NCBI RefSeq assembly: GCF_019793435.1
Contig: NZ_JAILYH010000003.1
Span: 310,001 to 374,000 of the forward strand
Origin: Rhizobium redzepovicii
GTDB taxonomy: Bacteria; Pseudomonadota; Alphaproteobacteria; Rhizobiales; Rhizobiaceae
Reading direction: 5' to 3'
Length of the DNA: 64,000 bases
Part shown: in pieces, positions 17,420 to 26,849 of the stretch
How positions within the stretch are numbered: the first letter of the stretch is position 1
How the letters are laid out: each line of letters opens with the position of its first letter
Made by a program: the position numbers and the translations under genes
The notes under the pieces: generated by a model
What the model was told of the DNA's origin: nothing
The model's input: only the letters and a program-made list of their open reading frames with translations
Databases searched by the model: none

Positions 17420-19528
17420 TCACATCTTCCCCGCCACCTTGATCGCAAACGCATACTCGAACGCAATCTCCTCCAGCCGCTGGAAGCGCCCGGAGGCGCC
17501 GCCATGGCCGGCGTCCATGTTGGTCTTGAGCAGGATGGGTGCTGCGCCGGTCGTCTGGTCGCGCAGCTTCGCCACCCATTTGGCCGGTTCCCAATAGGTG
17601 ACGCGCGGGTCGGTCAGGCCGCCGAGCGCCAGGATCGGCGGGTAGGCTTTGGCGCCGACATTGTCATAGGGCGAGTAGGCGGCGATCTGCTCGTATTCTT
17701 CCTGGCTGTCGATCGGGTTGCCCCATTCCGGCCATTCCGGCGGGGTGAGCGGCAACGTGTCGTCGAGCATGGTGTTCAGCACGTCGACGAAGGGGACGGC
17801 TGCGATGATGCCGGCGAATTTCTCCGGCGCCATGTTGGCGACGGCGCCCATCAGCATGCCGCCGGCCGAGCCGCCCTCGGCGATGATCCTCGCGTAAGAG
17901 GTGAACTTCTGTTGATTCAGATAATCGGCAGCAGCGACGAAGTCCTTGAAGGTATTCGTCTTCTTGTCCATCTTGCCGTCTTCGTACCAGGAAAATCCCT
18001 TGTCCTTCCCGCCGCGGATATGGGCGATGGCATAGACGAAGCCGCGATCGGCAAGCGACAGGCAATTGGTGTTGAAGCCGGCCGGAATGGTGATGCCGTA
18101 GGCGCCGTATCCGTAGAGCAGGCAAGGCGCGGTGCCGTCGAGCGGCGTGTCCTTGCGATAGAGCAGGGTGACCGGCACCTTCTCGCCATCCCACGCCGGG
18201 GCAAAGACGCGGCGCGTGACGTAGTCGTCGGGATTGTGGCCGGACGGCACTTCCTGCGTCTTCAACAGAGTGCGCTCGCGCGTCACCATGTTGTAGTCGT
18301 AGAGCTGCGACGGCGTCGTCATCGAGGAATAGGAGAAGCGGATGACATCCGTGTCGTATTCCGCCGCACCCGAAAGCCCCAGCGAATAGGCTTCCTCGGC
18401 GAAGGCGATCGCATGTTCCCCGCCGGTCGCCCGATCGCGGATCATGATCTGCGGCAGCCCGTCCTTGCGCTCCAGCCAGAGAAGATGGCGGGCATAGGCC
18501 ATGTGGCTGATGATCAATGTGCCGGGCTTGTGGGCAACGACTTCGCGCCAGCTCTCCTTGCCTGGATTGTCGACAGGCGCTTCCATGATCTTGAAATCCT
18601 TGGCGCCGTCGTCATTGGTTAGGATGTAGAAGATATCGCCGCCCTCGGTCAGGGAATATTCGATGCCTTCCTCGCGCGCCGCCACCAGCTTCGGCTCAGC
18701 GGTGAGGTCCTTGGTCGACAGCAGCCGGTATTCGCTGGTTTCGTGATCGTGAATGTCGATATAGATGACATCGTCGAGCAGCGACCCGCCGACGCCCATG
18801 AAGAAGCCGGCATCGGCCTCCTCATAGACCAGCCGGTCTTCCGATTGCGGCCGGCCGACAATATGGTGGAACACCTTGGAAGGCCGGTGGTTCTCGTCGA
18901 GAGCCGAATAGAAGAAGCTCTTGCCGTCGGGCGCCCAGACGCCGCCGCCGCCGGTGTTCTCGATCCGGTCGGCAAGGTCCTCGCCGGTTGCGAGATCGCG
19001 GACCTTCAGCGTGTAGAATTCCGAGCCCTTGTCGTCATAGCCCCAGATGCCGTGGCTGTGATCGGTTGTATGGTCGAGGCCGGCGAGGCGGAAATAGGCC
19101 TTGCCCGATGCCTCCTTGTCGCCGTCGAGCAGCACCGTGCGGATCGTCTCATCAGTGACGTCGCCGTCGCGGGCGATGCGGAAATAGCGCGGCTGTTCGC
19201 CGCCGGTCACGTAGGAGGTGCCATAGGCATAGGCGCCGTCCTTCACCGGCACCGAGCTGTCGTCTTCCTTGATGCGGGCGCGCATTTCCGAAAACAGCAG
19301 CTTCTGCAGCGGTTTGGTGTCTTCCATCGCGGCGTTCATATAGGCGTTTTCGGCTTCGAGATGCCGGCGGATCTCCGGGTCGAGGATCGATGGATCCTTG
19401 AACATCGCCTGCCAGTTGTCGGCACGCAGCCAGGCATAATTGTCCGTGCGGGTAATGCCGTGGCGCGTATCGGAGACGGGCTTCTTCGGTGCGGCAGGCG
19501 GTGTCGGCAGGCTGTTGAAAACGGACAA
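17420..19528 (-). CDS. ptrB: Oligopeptidase B (S9A prolyl oligopeptidase family)
   Basis: A 702-residue cytosolic serine peptidase cleaving short peptides after Arg/Lys. The N-terminal beta-propeller is entered through RHGITRTDNYAWLR. The C-terminal alpha/beta hydrolase domain has the nucleophile in EGGSAGGMLMG (about residue 550) and the catalytic His in NMDAGHGGASGR near the end. No ATG precedes the family N-terminus. The best start is TTG at 19528, with GGAG about 8 bp upstream. The open frame up to 19672 contains an ATG but reads as non-family sequence. Upstream of DUF1697 in a likely operon. Confidence 0.9.
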   Translation of the reverse strand: MSVFNSLPTPPAAPKKPVSDTRHGITRTDNYAWLRADNWQAMFKDPSILDPEIRRHLEAENAYMNAAMEDTKPLQKLLFSEMRARIKEDDSSVPVKDGAYAYGTSYVTGGEQPRYFRIARDGDVTDETIRTVLLDGDKEASGKAYFRLAGLDHTTDHSHGIWGYDDKGSEFYTLKVRDLATGEDLADRIENTGGGGVWAPDGKSFFYSALDENHRPSKVFHHIVGRPQSEDRLVYEEADAGFFMGVGGSLLDDVIYIDIHDHETSEYRLLSTKDLTAEPKLVAAREEGIEYSLTEGGDIFYILTNDDGAKDFKIMEAPVDNPGKESWREVVAHKPGTLIISHMAYARHLLWLERKDGLPQIMIRDRATGGEHAIAFAEEAYSLGLSGAAEYDTDVIRFSYSSMTTPSQLYDYNMVTRERTLLKTQEVPSGHNPDDYVTRRVFAPAWDGEKVPVTLLYRKDTPLDGTAPCLLYGYGAYGITIPAGFNTNCLSLADRGFVYAIAHIRGGKDKGFSWYEDGKMDKKTNTFKDFVAAADYLNQQKFTSYARIIAEGGSAGGMLMGAVANMAPEKFAGIIAAVPFVDVLNTMLDDTLPLTPPEWPEWGNPIDSQEEYEQIAAYSPYDNVGAKAYPPILALGGLTDPRVTYWEPAKWVAKLRDQTTGAAPILLKTNMDAGHGGASGRFQRLEEIAFEYAFAIKVAGKM

Positions 19529-19781
19529 GGAATGGCTCCGGATCGGGATATCGGGTTGGCAAGAGATAGAGGCGCACTGGTCCCGGATCAAGCGGCAAGG
19601 CTGCGTCAAGGCGGTGGATAGGCTTCCACAGGCTTGGAGGTCACCCTGCCGGCCTTGCCTTGATGTCACCACAATATTTAAGAATGTCCGCTATCGCAGA
19701 GCGAAATTTACACGTGCCAAGCCCCCGGCAAGCTGCCTGTGGCAGGGTGAAGAATGGACAACAGCAAGGGATTTCTCCGCA

Positions 19782-20171
19782 ATGCCGAAACATCTGCTCC
19801 TGTTTGTATCCCTCGTCAGCCTTGCTGCCCCTGCCTTTGCCGTCGATCCCGCCATCAAGAAGCAGCTTGAAAAACTCGATCCCTCCACCCGCCTGGAACA
19901 GAGCTGCGACACTGAGGCAATGAGCCGCATCAACCAGGACAGCGCCGGCTTCAAGCCCGACAAGGTGATTGCCTATACCTTCAAGGACCCGATCCCCGGC
20001 GACAATTCGCTGCAGGCGCCGGGCGCCGTTTTCCGCAGCAAGGGCGACTGGTACCATCTCTCCTACAATTGCATCACCGGCCCGCAGCATATCAACGTGC
20101 GCGAACTGAATTACCAGATCGGCGACAAGGTGCCGCGCGAGAAGTGGGACAAGTATTATCTCTACGATTGA
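19782..20171 (+). CDS. DUF930 family secreted protein
   Basis: A 129-residue protein with a clear signal peptide (MPKHLLLFVSLVSLAAPAFA, cleavage about residue 20). The mature part has KKQLEKLDPSTRLEQSCDTEAM and a paired cysteine later (SYNCITG), typical of DUF930 proteins in rhizobia. Function unknown, probably periplasmic. Divergent from oligopeptidase B and 91 bp upstream of a deacetylase-like gene, with which it may be co-transcribed. Confidence 0.82.
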   Translation: MPKHLLLFVSLVSLAAPAFAVDPAIKKQLEKLDPSTRLEQSCDTEAMSRINQDSAGFKPDKVIAYTFKDPIPGDNSLQAPGAVFRSKGDWYHLSYNCITGPQHINVRELNYQIGDKVPREKWDKYYLYD

Positions 20172-20262
20172 TCGCCTGTCCCATTGACTGCGCTAACAGG
20201 CCACATGGTTTTGGACGAATGCAGTCGCTAAATTTGGCCGATCGAATCGTAGAAGTCCTTTC

Positions 20263-21051
20263 ATGAACCGCATCTTGCTTGCTTCGGCGTTTCTTCTGGC
20301 CGGCCTGTCTACGCTGTGCGCGGCCGAAGCGCCGCCGCTGCCGGCCGCCGCCGCTCCGCTCATGAAGAGCCCAGCGGTAAAGCTCGTCGAGCCGCATCTG
20401 CATATTGCCCGCTCCAACATATCAGGCCATGCCCGCATTGCGCTGACCTTCGATGCCTGCATGGGCCAGGCGGACGAGCGCATCCTGTCGACGCTGGTGC
20501 GTGCGCGCATCCCGGCGACGATCTTCGTCACCGCCCGCTGGCTGAAGCACAACCCCGCAGCCCTTGCCGTGTTCCTGCAGAACCCTGATCTCTTCGAACT
20601 CGAAAATCACGGAGAGAACCATATCCCGGCCATCGACACGCCGACGCTAGTCTATGGCATCGCCTCGGCCGGCTCGCCGCAGGCGGTGAAGCAGGAGGTC
20701 GAGGGCGGCGCCGCGGCAATGACCGCGGCGGGCATTCCCGCGCCACATTGGTTCCGCGGCTCGACCGCCAAATATGACTTGTCCGCCATCGGCGAGATCC
20801 GCGCCATGGGCTATCGCATCGCCGGTTATTCGGTAAACGGCGACGGCGGCTCGCTGCTCGGGGCCGTCATCACCGAAAAACGCATCGCCTCGGCCAAGGA
20901 CGGCGACGTCGTCATCTCGCACATCAACCAGCCGACCCATGCGGCGGGCGAGGGGGTGGCGAAGGCTCTGGTCGATCTCAAGATGAAGGGGACGGAGTTC
21001 GTTCGTCTGGAGGATGTCGAGGATATGGGTGACGACAAGACGACGGAGTAG
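20263..21051 (+). CDS. NodB-like polysaccharide deacetylase with altered metal motif
   Basis: A 262-residue secreted protein with a signal peptide (MNRILLASAFLLAGLSTLCA). The NodB fold begins at ARIALTFDACMGQADERIL. The first motif is TFDA rather than TFDD, so the metal-ligand Asp is Ala. The second motif is intact as ENHGENH (H-x-x-x-H). Later, HWFRGSTAKYDLS holds the usual W-x-x-x arginine motif, and GDVVISHINQP is the C-terminal His motif. It may deacetylate a polysaccharide or peptidoglycan, use a different ligand, or be inactive. Distinct from the nodulation gene nodB itself. Confidence 0.85.
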   Translation: MNRILLASAFLLAGLSTLCAAEAPPLPAAAAPLMKSPAVKLVEPHLHIARSNISGHARIALTFDACMGQADERILSTLVRARIPATIFVTARWLKHNPAALAVFLQNPDLFELENHGENHIPAIDTPTLVYGIASAGSPQAVKQEVEGGAAAMTAAGIPAPHWFRGSTAKYDLSAIGEIRAMGYRIAGYSVNGDGGSLLGAVITEKRIASAKDGDVVISHINQPTHAAGEGVAKALVDLKMKGTEFVRLEDVEDMGDDKTTE

Positions 21052-21078
21052 TTTTGTGGCTAACGGTGGCCGTGGCCT

Positions 21079-22374
21079 CTACCGCAACTCATGCCCAGCC
21101 CCCAGCCTATCCTCTCCAAACCGTCGCAGCCCCGGCCCATCCCTGTCGAGCGCGAAATCCTCGAACCAGTCGCGATGCATGCCGGCCAGCATCGCGCCGA
21201 TCATCTGGGCGGCGAGATAAGAAAAGGTGATGCCGTTGCCGCCGTAGCCGTAGGCTGCGAACACATGCGGCATATGGGGCACCGGGCCGATCAGCGGCAG
21301 GCCGTCGGCGGTTTCGCCGAAGGTTCCGCACCAGGCGTGCTCCACCCGCGTATCCGCTTTCGGCCATAGCCGATTTATCTTCTCGCGAATCGCCATGATC
21401 TTGGCCGGCAGCTTGAGGTCGCGGGCTTCGGGATCGGCCGTGCCGTCATCCTCGCCGCCGGCGACGATGCGATTGTCCTCTGTCGTGCGCATGTAGAGAT
21501 AGGGGTGGCTGTCCTCCCATATCAGCGCCCTCTCGCGCCAGAAATTTGCCGGGTCCTGGGGTACGGTGGCGAGCGCCCAGCTCGAACTGGTGCGGTGCAG
21601 CTTCGGCATGTAGAGGCCCGGCATCGAATAGCCGGTGGCAAGCACGGCATGCCGCGCCTCGATGACGTGGCCTCCGTCCGTCTCGGCCGTGACGTGATCG
21701 CCTTCACTGTGAAGCGCGGTGACGGAAGCATTGACCAGCCGCGCGCTGCGCCGGACGGACATTTCGATCAATGCCCAGGTCAGAAGCAGCGGATCGGCCT
21801 CGGCCGAACCCGGCGAATAGATTGCCCCATCCCGATCGAGTTCGAACTGGGTGAAGAGGTCGGGATGTTCGAGATAGACGCCGGGCAGGCCGGCCCGGCG
21901 GCGAAGTTGGCGCTCCTCCAGCAACTCGCGCGCGCCTTCCTGGTTGGCGGCGAGATAGAGCGTGTTGCGCGGCCGGAAACCGCAGGCAATCCCGTGTGCG
22001 GCGATCAGTTTGGAAAGGCCGGCGACCGCTGCTCCGCTGCGGCGGTAAATGCCGGCGGCGCGTTCGAAGCCGTAATAATCCTCAAGTTCGGTGAGCGTGC
22101 TGTCGATTTCCCATTGCAACATCGCGGTGCTCGCCGCAGTGCTGCCGAAACCGGGCTCCTCCCGGTCGATGATAACAACGGAAAAACCGCGCGCCGTCAG
22201 ATGTTCGCCAACCAGGGCGCCGGTGATGCCGCCGCCGATCACGGCGATGTCGGTGGAAAAGCTCTGCTCGATCGGCCGCCATTCCGGCCGAATGCCGCTT
22301 TTCCCCCAGAGCGATCGACCGCTGACCATCTGGTCGTGATCGGATTCGTTGAGAGTGAGATCAGACGCCACCAC
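21079..22374 (-). CDS. FAD-dependent oxidoreductase (DAO family)
   Basis: A 431-residue flavoenzyme. The dinucleotide-binding motif DIAVIGGGITGALVGEHL sits near residue 43, and the DAO-type C-terminal FAD contact appears as GLPLIGPVPHMPHVFAAYGYGGNGITFS. The family oxidises secondary or tertiary amines, such as glycine derivatives or D-amino acids; the substrate here is open. Starts with ATG at 22374. No partner subunit gene is nearby. It overlaps no neighbour and lies just upstream of the convergent deacetylase-like gene. Confidence 0.87.
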   Translation of the reverse strand: MVASDLTLNESDHDQMVSGRSLWGKSGIRPEWRPIEQSFSTDIAVIGGGITGALVGEHLTARGFSVVIIDREEPGFGSTAASTAMLQWEIDSTLTELEDYYGFERAAGIYRRSGAAVAGLSKLIAAHGIACGFRPRNTLYLAANQEGARELLEERQLRRRAGLPGVYLEHPDLFTQFELDRDGAIYSPGSAEADPLLLTWALIEMSVRRSARLVNASVTALHSEGDHVTAETDGGHVIEARHAVLATGYSMPGLYMPKLHRTSSSWALATVPQDPANFWRERALIWEDSHPYLYMRTTEDNRIVAGGEDDGTADPEARDLKLPAKIMAIREKINRLWPKADTRVEHAWCGTFGETADGLPLIGPVPHMPHVFAAYGYGGNGITFSYLAAQMIGAMLAGMHRDWFEDFALDRDGPGLRRFGEDRLGAGHELR

Positions 22375-22389
22375 TATCTCCCCGGTTGA

Positions 22390-23556
22390 TCATTTCGGCA
22401 ATTGCGGCTGCGGCTTTTCCTCGATCAGTATTTCGTCGATGACAGTCATGACGATTAGCGAAAGCGGAAGCGCCAGCATGGCACCGACGGCACCCCACAT
22501 CCATGTCCAGAACAGGATGGCGAGGAAGACGACGAAAGGATTGATTTCCAACCGCCGTCCCATCACCGCCGGGAAGATCAGGTTTTCCATCAGGAGATGC
22601 ACGGTGAAGAAGGCTGCGGCCGGCATCAGGCCGACGAGGAGGCCATCATGGGTCAGGATGCCGGCGACGGCGACGGCCAGCGTCATCAGCGTGATGCCGA
22701 GATAGGGGATGAAGCTCGACAGGAAGGCGAAGAAGCCCCAGAGCACCGGCGCCGACAACCCGCCGGCATAGGCGATGACAGTCATGACAACGCCGAGTCC
22801 GACATAGATCAGCGAGGCCGTCGCGAAATAAAAGCCGAGCACTTGCTCGACGGCGTTGATGACACGGATGGCGGCCAGGCGCTGCGTGCGAGTGCGGAAG
22901 GTCATGATGATCGTCTTGCGGAGGTTGACCCGACCCGCGAGGAAGAACAGCAGCGCCGCAAAGAAGATCATCCCCTGCACCAGTGCCGGCGTCAGGCTGC
23001 TCGTCACCACGTGCAGGACGTTGCCGGTGTTTTCGAGCAGCGCACCGATCGACATCGACCCGCTTTCAAATGTCGCCGGCGTGATATGCAGCCATCGGAT
23101 TCGCTCCAGATAAGGCATGACGCGGTTTATCATTCGCTCGGCGAAGGCCGGGCCCTCATTGGCAAACGTCATCAGCGGATCGGCGAGCGAGTTGATGAGC
23201 AGGAAGATCACCAGCGCCACGCTGCTTGACAGGATAAAGGCGTTGGCAAGCCGCGGCACTCCCATCTTGCTGAGCTTTTCTGCCGCCATGCCGAGGATCA
23301 TGCCGACGACGACGGCAAGTGTGATCGGGATGAGGATCAGCGACATCAGATAGACCGCGGCAAGGAAGAGAATTCCGAAGATGCCGATGATCGCCCAGGC
23401 CATGCTTATATCCAGGCCGTCTTTCTCAAGCCGGTGCAGCGGTGCCGGCGGCAGCTCTTCGGCTGCCTCCTTCAGTGTCTGCGCCCAGGCGCTGGTGCGG
23501 CGTTCGCCGATCGCAATCTTCTTGGCTTGTTTGCGGATGCCATTGGCGATGCCCAT
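22390..23556 (-). CDS. AI-2E family (PerM/TqsA-like) transporter
   Basis: A 388-residue membrane protein with about eight helices. The family pattern is a first helix pair, a long amphipathic stretch (about 130-200), then GFFAFLSSFIPYLGITLMTLAV and NPFVVFLAILFWTWMWGAVGAMLALPL. Members include TqsA and Na/H antiporters, and the substrate is uncertain. I prefer the ATG at 23556 with GGGGGA upstream; an ATG at 23580 is also possible. Its stop is 15 bp from the start of the FAD oxidoreductase, so the two could be one transcript. Confidence 0.82.
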   Translation of the reverse strand: MGIANGIRKQAKKIAIGERRTSAWAQTLKEAAEELPPAPLHRLEKDGLDISMAWAIIGIFGILFLAAVYLMSLILIPITLAVVVGMILGMAAEKLSKMGVPRLANAFILSSSVALVIFLLINSLADPLMTFANEGPAFAERMINRVMPYLERIRWLHITPATFESGSMSIGALLENTGNVLHVVTSSLTPALVQGMIFFAALLFFLAGRVNLRKTIIMTFRTRTQRLAAIRVINAVEQVLGFYFATASLIYVGLGVVMTVIAYAGGLSAPVLWGFFAFLSSFIPYLGITLMTLAVAVAGILTHDGLLVGLMPAAAFFTVHLLMENLIFPAVMGRRLEINPFVVFLAILFWTWMWGAVGAMLALPLSLIVMTVIDEILIEEKPQPQLPK

Positions 23557-23731
23557 GCGGTGAGGTCCCCCGAAGCTCATTGCTTCGTGACCGAAACGCG
23601 CCGACGCGGTTCCGGTTCCCTGAGGCAAAGGGCTAGCCGGCAAACCGCACGCGGCACCTCTTCATACGCATTGTTTTGCCCGCATGGCGCGAATGTTTTC
23701 GGCCGTTTCGGGCTGATTCGCGCTTGGGAAA

Positions 23732-24697
23732 TTACGCCGAAAGCGTCAGGCCGATACCCCAGGGATCCTTGAGGAAGGTGCCGCCATCGCGCTTCTCGCT
23801 CTTGATCTCCAGCGCATCGAGCTTGGAGATCGCCGCATCCAGCGTCGCATTGTCGTTGAACCGGACCTTGTAGTCCGAAAGTCCGGTCATATTGTCGGCG
23901 CGGGCGGCGGCACCCCGGCTGTTCCAGATATTGGCGGCGAGATGGTGATGGTAGCCGCCGGTCGCAAAGAAACTGGCACCGGGACGGCTCGCCATCAGCT
24001 TGAGGCCGAGCACGTCGCGATAAAAGGCGTCGGCCTGCGGGATGTCGCCGACCTGCAGATGCAGGTGGCCGATCGCCGTTCCCGCCGCCATGCCGCCCCA
24101 GCGTTCGTCCGGTGCGCTGTCGTAGAGCGCCTGCAGGTCGAGGCGCAGCGTCGCCATCTCCACCATGCCGTCCTGCTGGAATTTCCATTGCTCGTGCGGC
24201 CGGTCGGCATAGATTTCGATGCCGTTGCCTTCCGGGTCGGACAGATAGATCGCCTCGCTGACGAGATGGTCCGAGGCGCCGTCGAGCACGACATTGTTCT
24301 GGGCCGCATGGCGCAGCCAGCGCGCCAGTTCGGCGCGATCCGGCATTAGGAAGGCGGTGTGGAAAAGGCCGGCCGCGTTGCGCGGCGCGATCGCGGCATC
24401 CTTGGCCGTCGTTAGCGTCAGCAGCGGCAGATCGCCGACACCCAGCACTTGGCCGCTCGCCGTCTCCTCGATGACCTTCAGGCCGAGCATCGATTGATAG
24501 AAGCCGGACACGAGAGCAAGGTCCTTCACGACGAGATGCGACTGGTCGATATAGGCGGGCCGCGTCAGCGCGTAGGAAGTTTCGGTCGTCATGGATTGGT
24601 CTCCTGCCTGTGATCTGTCCTGTTGAAAGGAAGGCGTGCCGGCGGTGGCGGCAAATGTGCCGCCTGCAGCAAGGCCGAGGAAGTTTCGCCGGTTCAT
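23732..24697 (-). CDS. VOC family protein (CatE-like) with possible Tat leader
   Basis: A 321-residue protein made of two glyoxalase/extradiol dioxygenase-like halves: DQSHLVVKDLALVSGFYQSMLGL, ending in GNGIEIYADRP, and IGHLHLQVGDIPQADAFYRDVLGL with a GGYHHHLAANIW strand. This resembles catechol 2,3-dioxygenase-like CatE proteins. The first 20 residues, NRRNFLGLAAGG, form a textbook twin-arginine leader. A second start at 24592 (MTTETS), with GGAG upstream, would give a cytosolic 286-residue form of ordinary length. Both starts have plausible ribosome sites. Substrate unknown. Confidence 0.82.
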   Translation of the reverse strand: MNRRNFLGLAAGGTFAATAGTPSFQQDRSQAGDQSMTTETSYALTRPAYIDQSHLVVKDLALVSGFYQSMLGLKVIEETASGQVLGVGDLPLLTLTTAKDAAIAPRNAAGLFHTAFLMPDRAELARWLRHAAQNNVVLDGASDHLVSEAIYLSDPEGNGIEIYADRPHEQWKFQQDGMVEMATLRLDLQALYDSAPDERWGGMAAGTAIGHLHLQVGDIPQADAFYRDVLGLKLMASRPGASFFATGGYHHHLAANIWNSRGAAARADNMTGLSDYKVRFNDNATLDAAISKLDALEIKSEKRDGGTFLKDPWGIGLTLSA

Positions 24698-24886
24698 TCG
24701 CCTCTGTCTCCTCTCAGCCGCCGTACCTGATCTCTATATGGCGGATCGCGATTGTTCACAGAAGACCCGTTTTTGATGATGAAGTGTTGAGCGGGTGTTG
24801 ACGATGACTTGCGCCCACTTGATCGCGGTGAATGCGTCCATATCTTCTTTAGAGGATACTTATACATCTCAGTCATGGAGGGAGCC

Positions 24887-25306
24887 ATGTACAGGAAGAT
24901 CATCGTAGCGATCGCGCTCGGGGGCATCGAAAAGGGAGAAAAAATCCTTCGCAAGGCCGCATCGCTGCTCGACGACGGCGGCGAGATCGTCGCACTCAAC
25001 GTCATCGAGGATGTCCCGACCTATGTCGCGATCGAACTGCCGGCCAATATGGTCGAGGATGCCATGCAGGACAGCCGCGACCAGCTGAAGGCGCTAATAA
25101 CAGAAACCGGCATCGCGGCAACCGTCGAGATCCGTAACGGTCCGCCCGCCAAAGCCATCATCTCGACCGCCGAAAGCTACGGCGCCGACCTCATAATTGT
25201 CGCCTCGCATGTTCCGGATTTTTCCAACTACTTCATCGGCGCTACCGCCGACCGGGTCGTGCGCCACGCGAAATGCTCTGTGCTCGTCGACCGGCAAAAG
25301 GTCTGA
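24887..25306 (+). CDS. Universal stress protein (UspA family)
   Basis: A 139-residue cytosolic protein with the UspA fold: MYRKIIVAIALGG at the N-terminus, ADLIIVASHVPD and then a GATADRVVRHAKCSVLVDR tail. The G-x2-G-x9-S/T nucleotide-binding motif is reduced, so ATP binding is uncertain. GGAGGGAG precedes the ATG at 24887. It probably has a role in general stress tolerance. It is divergent from the VOC gene. Confidence 0.88.
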   Translation: MYRKIIVAIALGGIEKGEKILRKAASLLDDGGEIVALNVIEDVPTYVAIELPANMVEDAMQDSRDQLKALITETGIAATVEIRNGPPAKAIISTAESYGADLIIVASHVPDFSNYFIGATADRVVRHAKCSVLVDRQKV

Positions 25307-25432
25307 TTGCGCGAGCCGTCTCGGCGCCAGACAGCCTGTTACGAAGATTGACCGCTTGTGCACTTCGCCGCAGTTGCGCACCCGTTCGTTCGATGCGACG
25401 ATTGCCATTGGGTCTGAAACGGATTGGCGTGC

Positions 25433-26101
25433 ATGGCCGAGTTCAACGGCATTCGCTGGGCTTACGACAGATACGAACTGATCGCCGATGGCATCGTCCA
25501 TGGCGTCGGTCTCGTGCTGGCGCTGATCGGCGCCACGGTGTTGATCTTCTACGCCACGCTCTGGAGTTCCTACGGCGCGCTCGCCGCCGCCTGGATCTAT
25601 GGCGTCGGGCTGGTGCTGACGCTAGCCATTTCCTTTTCCTATAATGCGTGGCCGGTCTCGCGCACCAAATGGTATCTGCGCCGCTTCGATCATTCGGCGA
25701 TCTTCCTGTTGATCGCCGCCACCTACACGCCCTTCCTCGAACGCGGCGCAGACGACCCGCTGCTTCTGTTCATGCTGGTGGCGATCTGGCTGTTTGCTGC
25801 TGCCGGCATTATTCTGAAATGCGTCTTTCCCGGCCGTTACGACCGTGTCGCCATCCTGCTCTATCTCGCCATGGGCTGGAGCGGCGTGCTGGTGGCCGAA
25901 CCTGTCGCCTCGCGCATTCCCTCCGCCTCGATGCTGCTGATCGTCATCGGCGGGGTCATTTATTCGCTCGGCGTCATCTTTCATGTCTGGGAGAAGCTGC
26001 GCTTCCAGAATGCCATCTGGCACGGTTTCGTCGTCACCGCCGCGGCCGTGCACTATTCGGCCGTCTTCACCTGTTTCAGCCTGTCGGCGCCGGGCGTCTG
26101 A
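25433..26101 (+). CDS. Hemolysin III / PAQR family membrane protein
   Basis: A 222-residue protein with seven membrane helices. Family residues include DGIVHGVGLVLALIG near the start, FDHSAIFLLIAATYTPF (Asp/His/Ser zinc-site motif), and a C-terminal WHGFVVTAAAVHYSAVF with the conserved His pair. The bacterial YqfA/HlyIII group is thought to be ceramidase-like or to affect membrane homeostasis; the haemolysin name is historical. Start ATG 25433; a TTG at 25424 is also in frame. Confidence 0.87.
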   Translation: MAEFNGIRWAYDRYELIADGIVHGVGLVLALIGATVLIFYATLWSSYGALAAAWIYGVGLVLTLAISFSYNAWPVSRTKWYLRRFDHSAIFLLIAATYTPFLERGADDPLLLFMLVAIWLFAAAGIILKCVFPGRYDRVAILLYLAMGWSGVLVAEPVASRIPSASMLLIVIGGVIYSLGVIFHVWEKLRFQNAIWHGFVVTAAAVHYSAVFTCFSLSAPGV

Positions 26102-26200
26102 TAAAGATCGCGCCCGGCGTCTCTCGCAGGTGGATCCGCCGTTTACATCTTTTGGGGCAGGGCGTATGCCGCCTGTCGCAGACAAAACGAACAGGCAATT

Positions 26201-26710
26201 ATGAAAGACACCGTCCTCCTCCGCGACGCCACCGAAACCGATCTTCCCGCCATCCGTGATATCTACAATCACGCCGTCGAACACACGACGGCGATCTGGA
26301 ACGAGACGCTAGTCGATCTCGAAAACCGGCGGGAATGGATGAAGGCGCGCAAGGCCCGCGGCTTTCCCGTCATTGTCGCCGAGCTGTCGGGCAAGGTCGC
26401 CGGCTATGCCTCCTATGGCGACTGGCGCGCCTTCGACGGTTACCGCCACACCGTCGAGCATTCCGTCTATGTCGACAAGGATTGCCGCGGCGCCGGCATC
26501 GGCGAGCGGCTGATGCGCGAATTGATCGTCCGCGCCGCGGCGGGCAATATTCATGTGATGATCGCCGGCATCGAGGCCGAGAACACCGCCTCGATCCGGC
26601 TGCACGAAAAGCTCGGTTTTCGCATCGCCGGTAGATTTTCCGAGGTCGGCACCAAATTCGGCCGCTGGCTGGACCTCACCTGCATGGAGCTTCGCCTGCC
26701 TTCGGCCTAA
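26201..26710 (+). CDS. GNAT acetyltransferase, phosphinothricin acetyltransferase-like
   Basis: A 169-residue acetyltransferase of the Pat/Bar/YncA group. It begins with VLLRDATETDLPAIRDIYNHAVEHTTAIWNE, has the substrate strand EHSVYVDKDCRGAGIGERLM (acetyl-CoA P-loop) and ends GFRIAGRFSEVGTKFGRWLDLTCMEL. Relatives acetylate phosphinothricin, methionine sulfone or sulfoximine, so it likely detoxifies a glutamate analogue or caps an amine. Monocistronic. Confidence 0.88.
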   Translation: MKDTVLLRDATETDLPAIRDIYNHAVEHTTAIWNETLVDLENRREWMKARKARGFPVIVAELSGKVAGYASYGDWRAFDGYRHTVEHSVYVDKDCRGAGIGERLMRELIVRAAAGNIHVMIAGIEAENTASIRLHEKLGFRIAGRFSEVGTKFGRWLDLTCMELRLPSA

Positions 26711-26849
26711 TCCGGCATCCCTCGGGCCCCCGGGCATTGCCATTGTCAACGGCGCTCTCCATCTTTTTATTGTAGTCAGAGCTGTGTAAGAAAGTAGAGG
26801 CGACCGGCTTCGAGGGTGGCCTTAGAATGGTATGGAGGTGAACAGTTCA

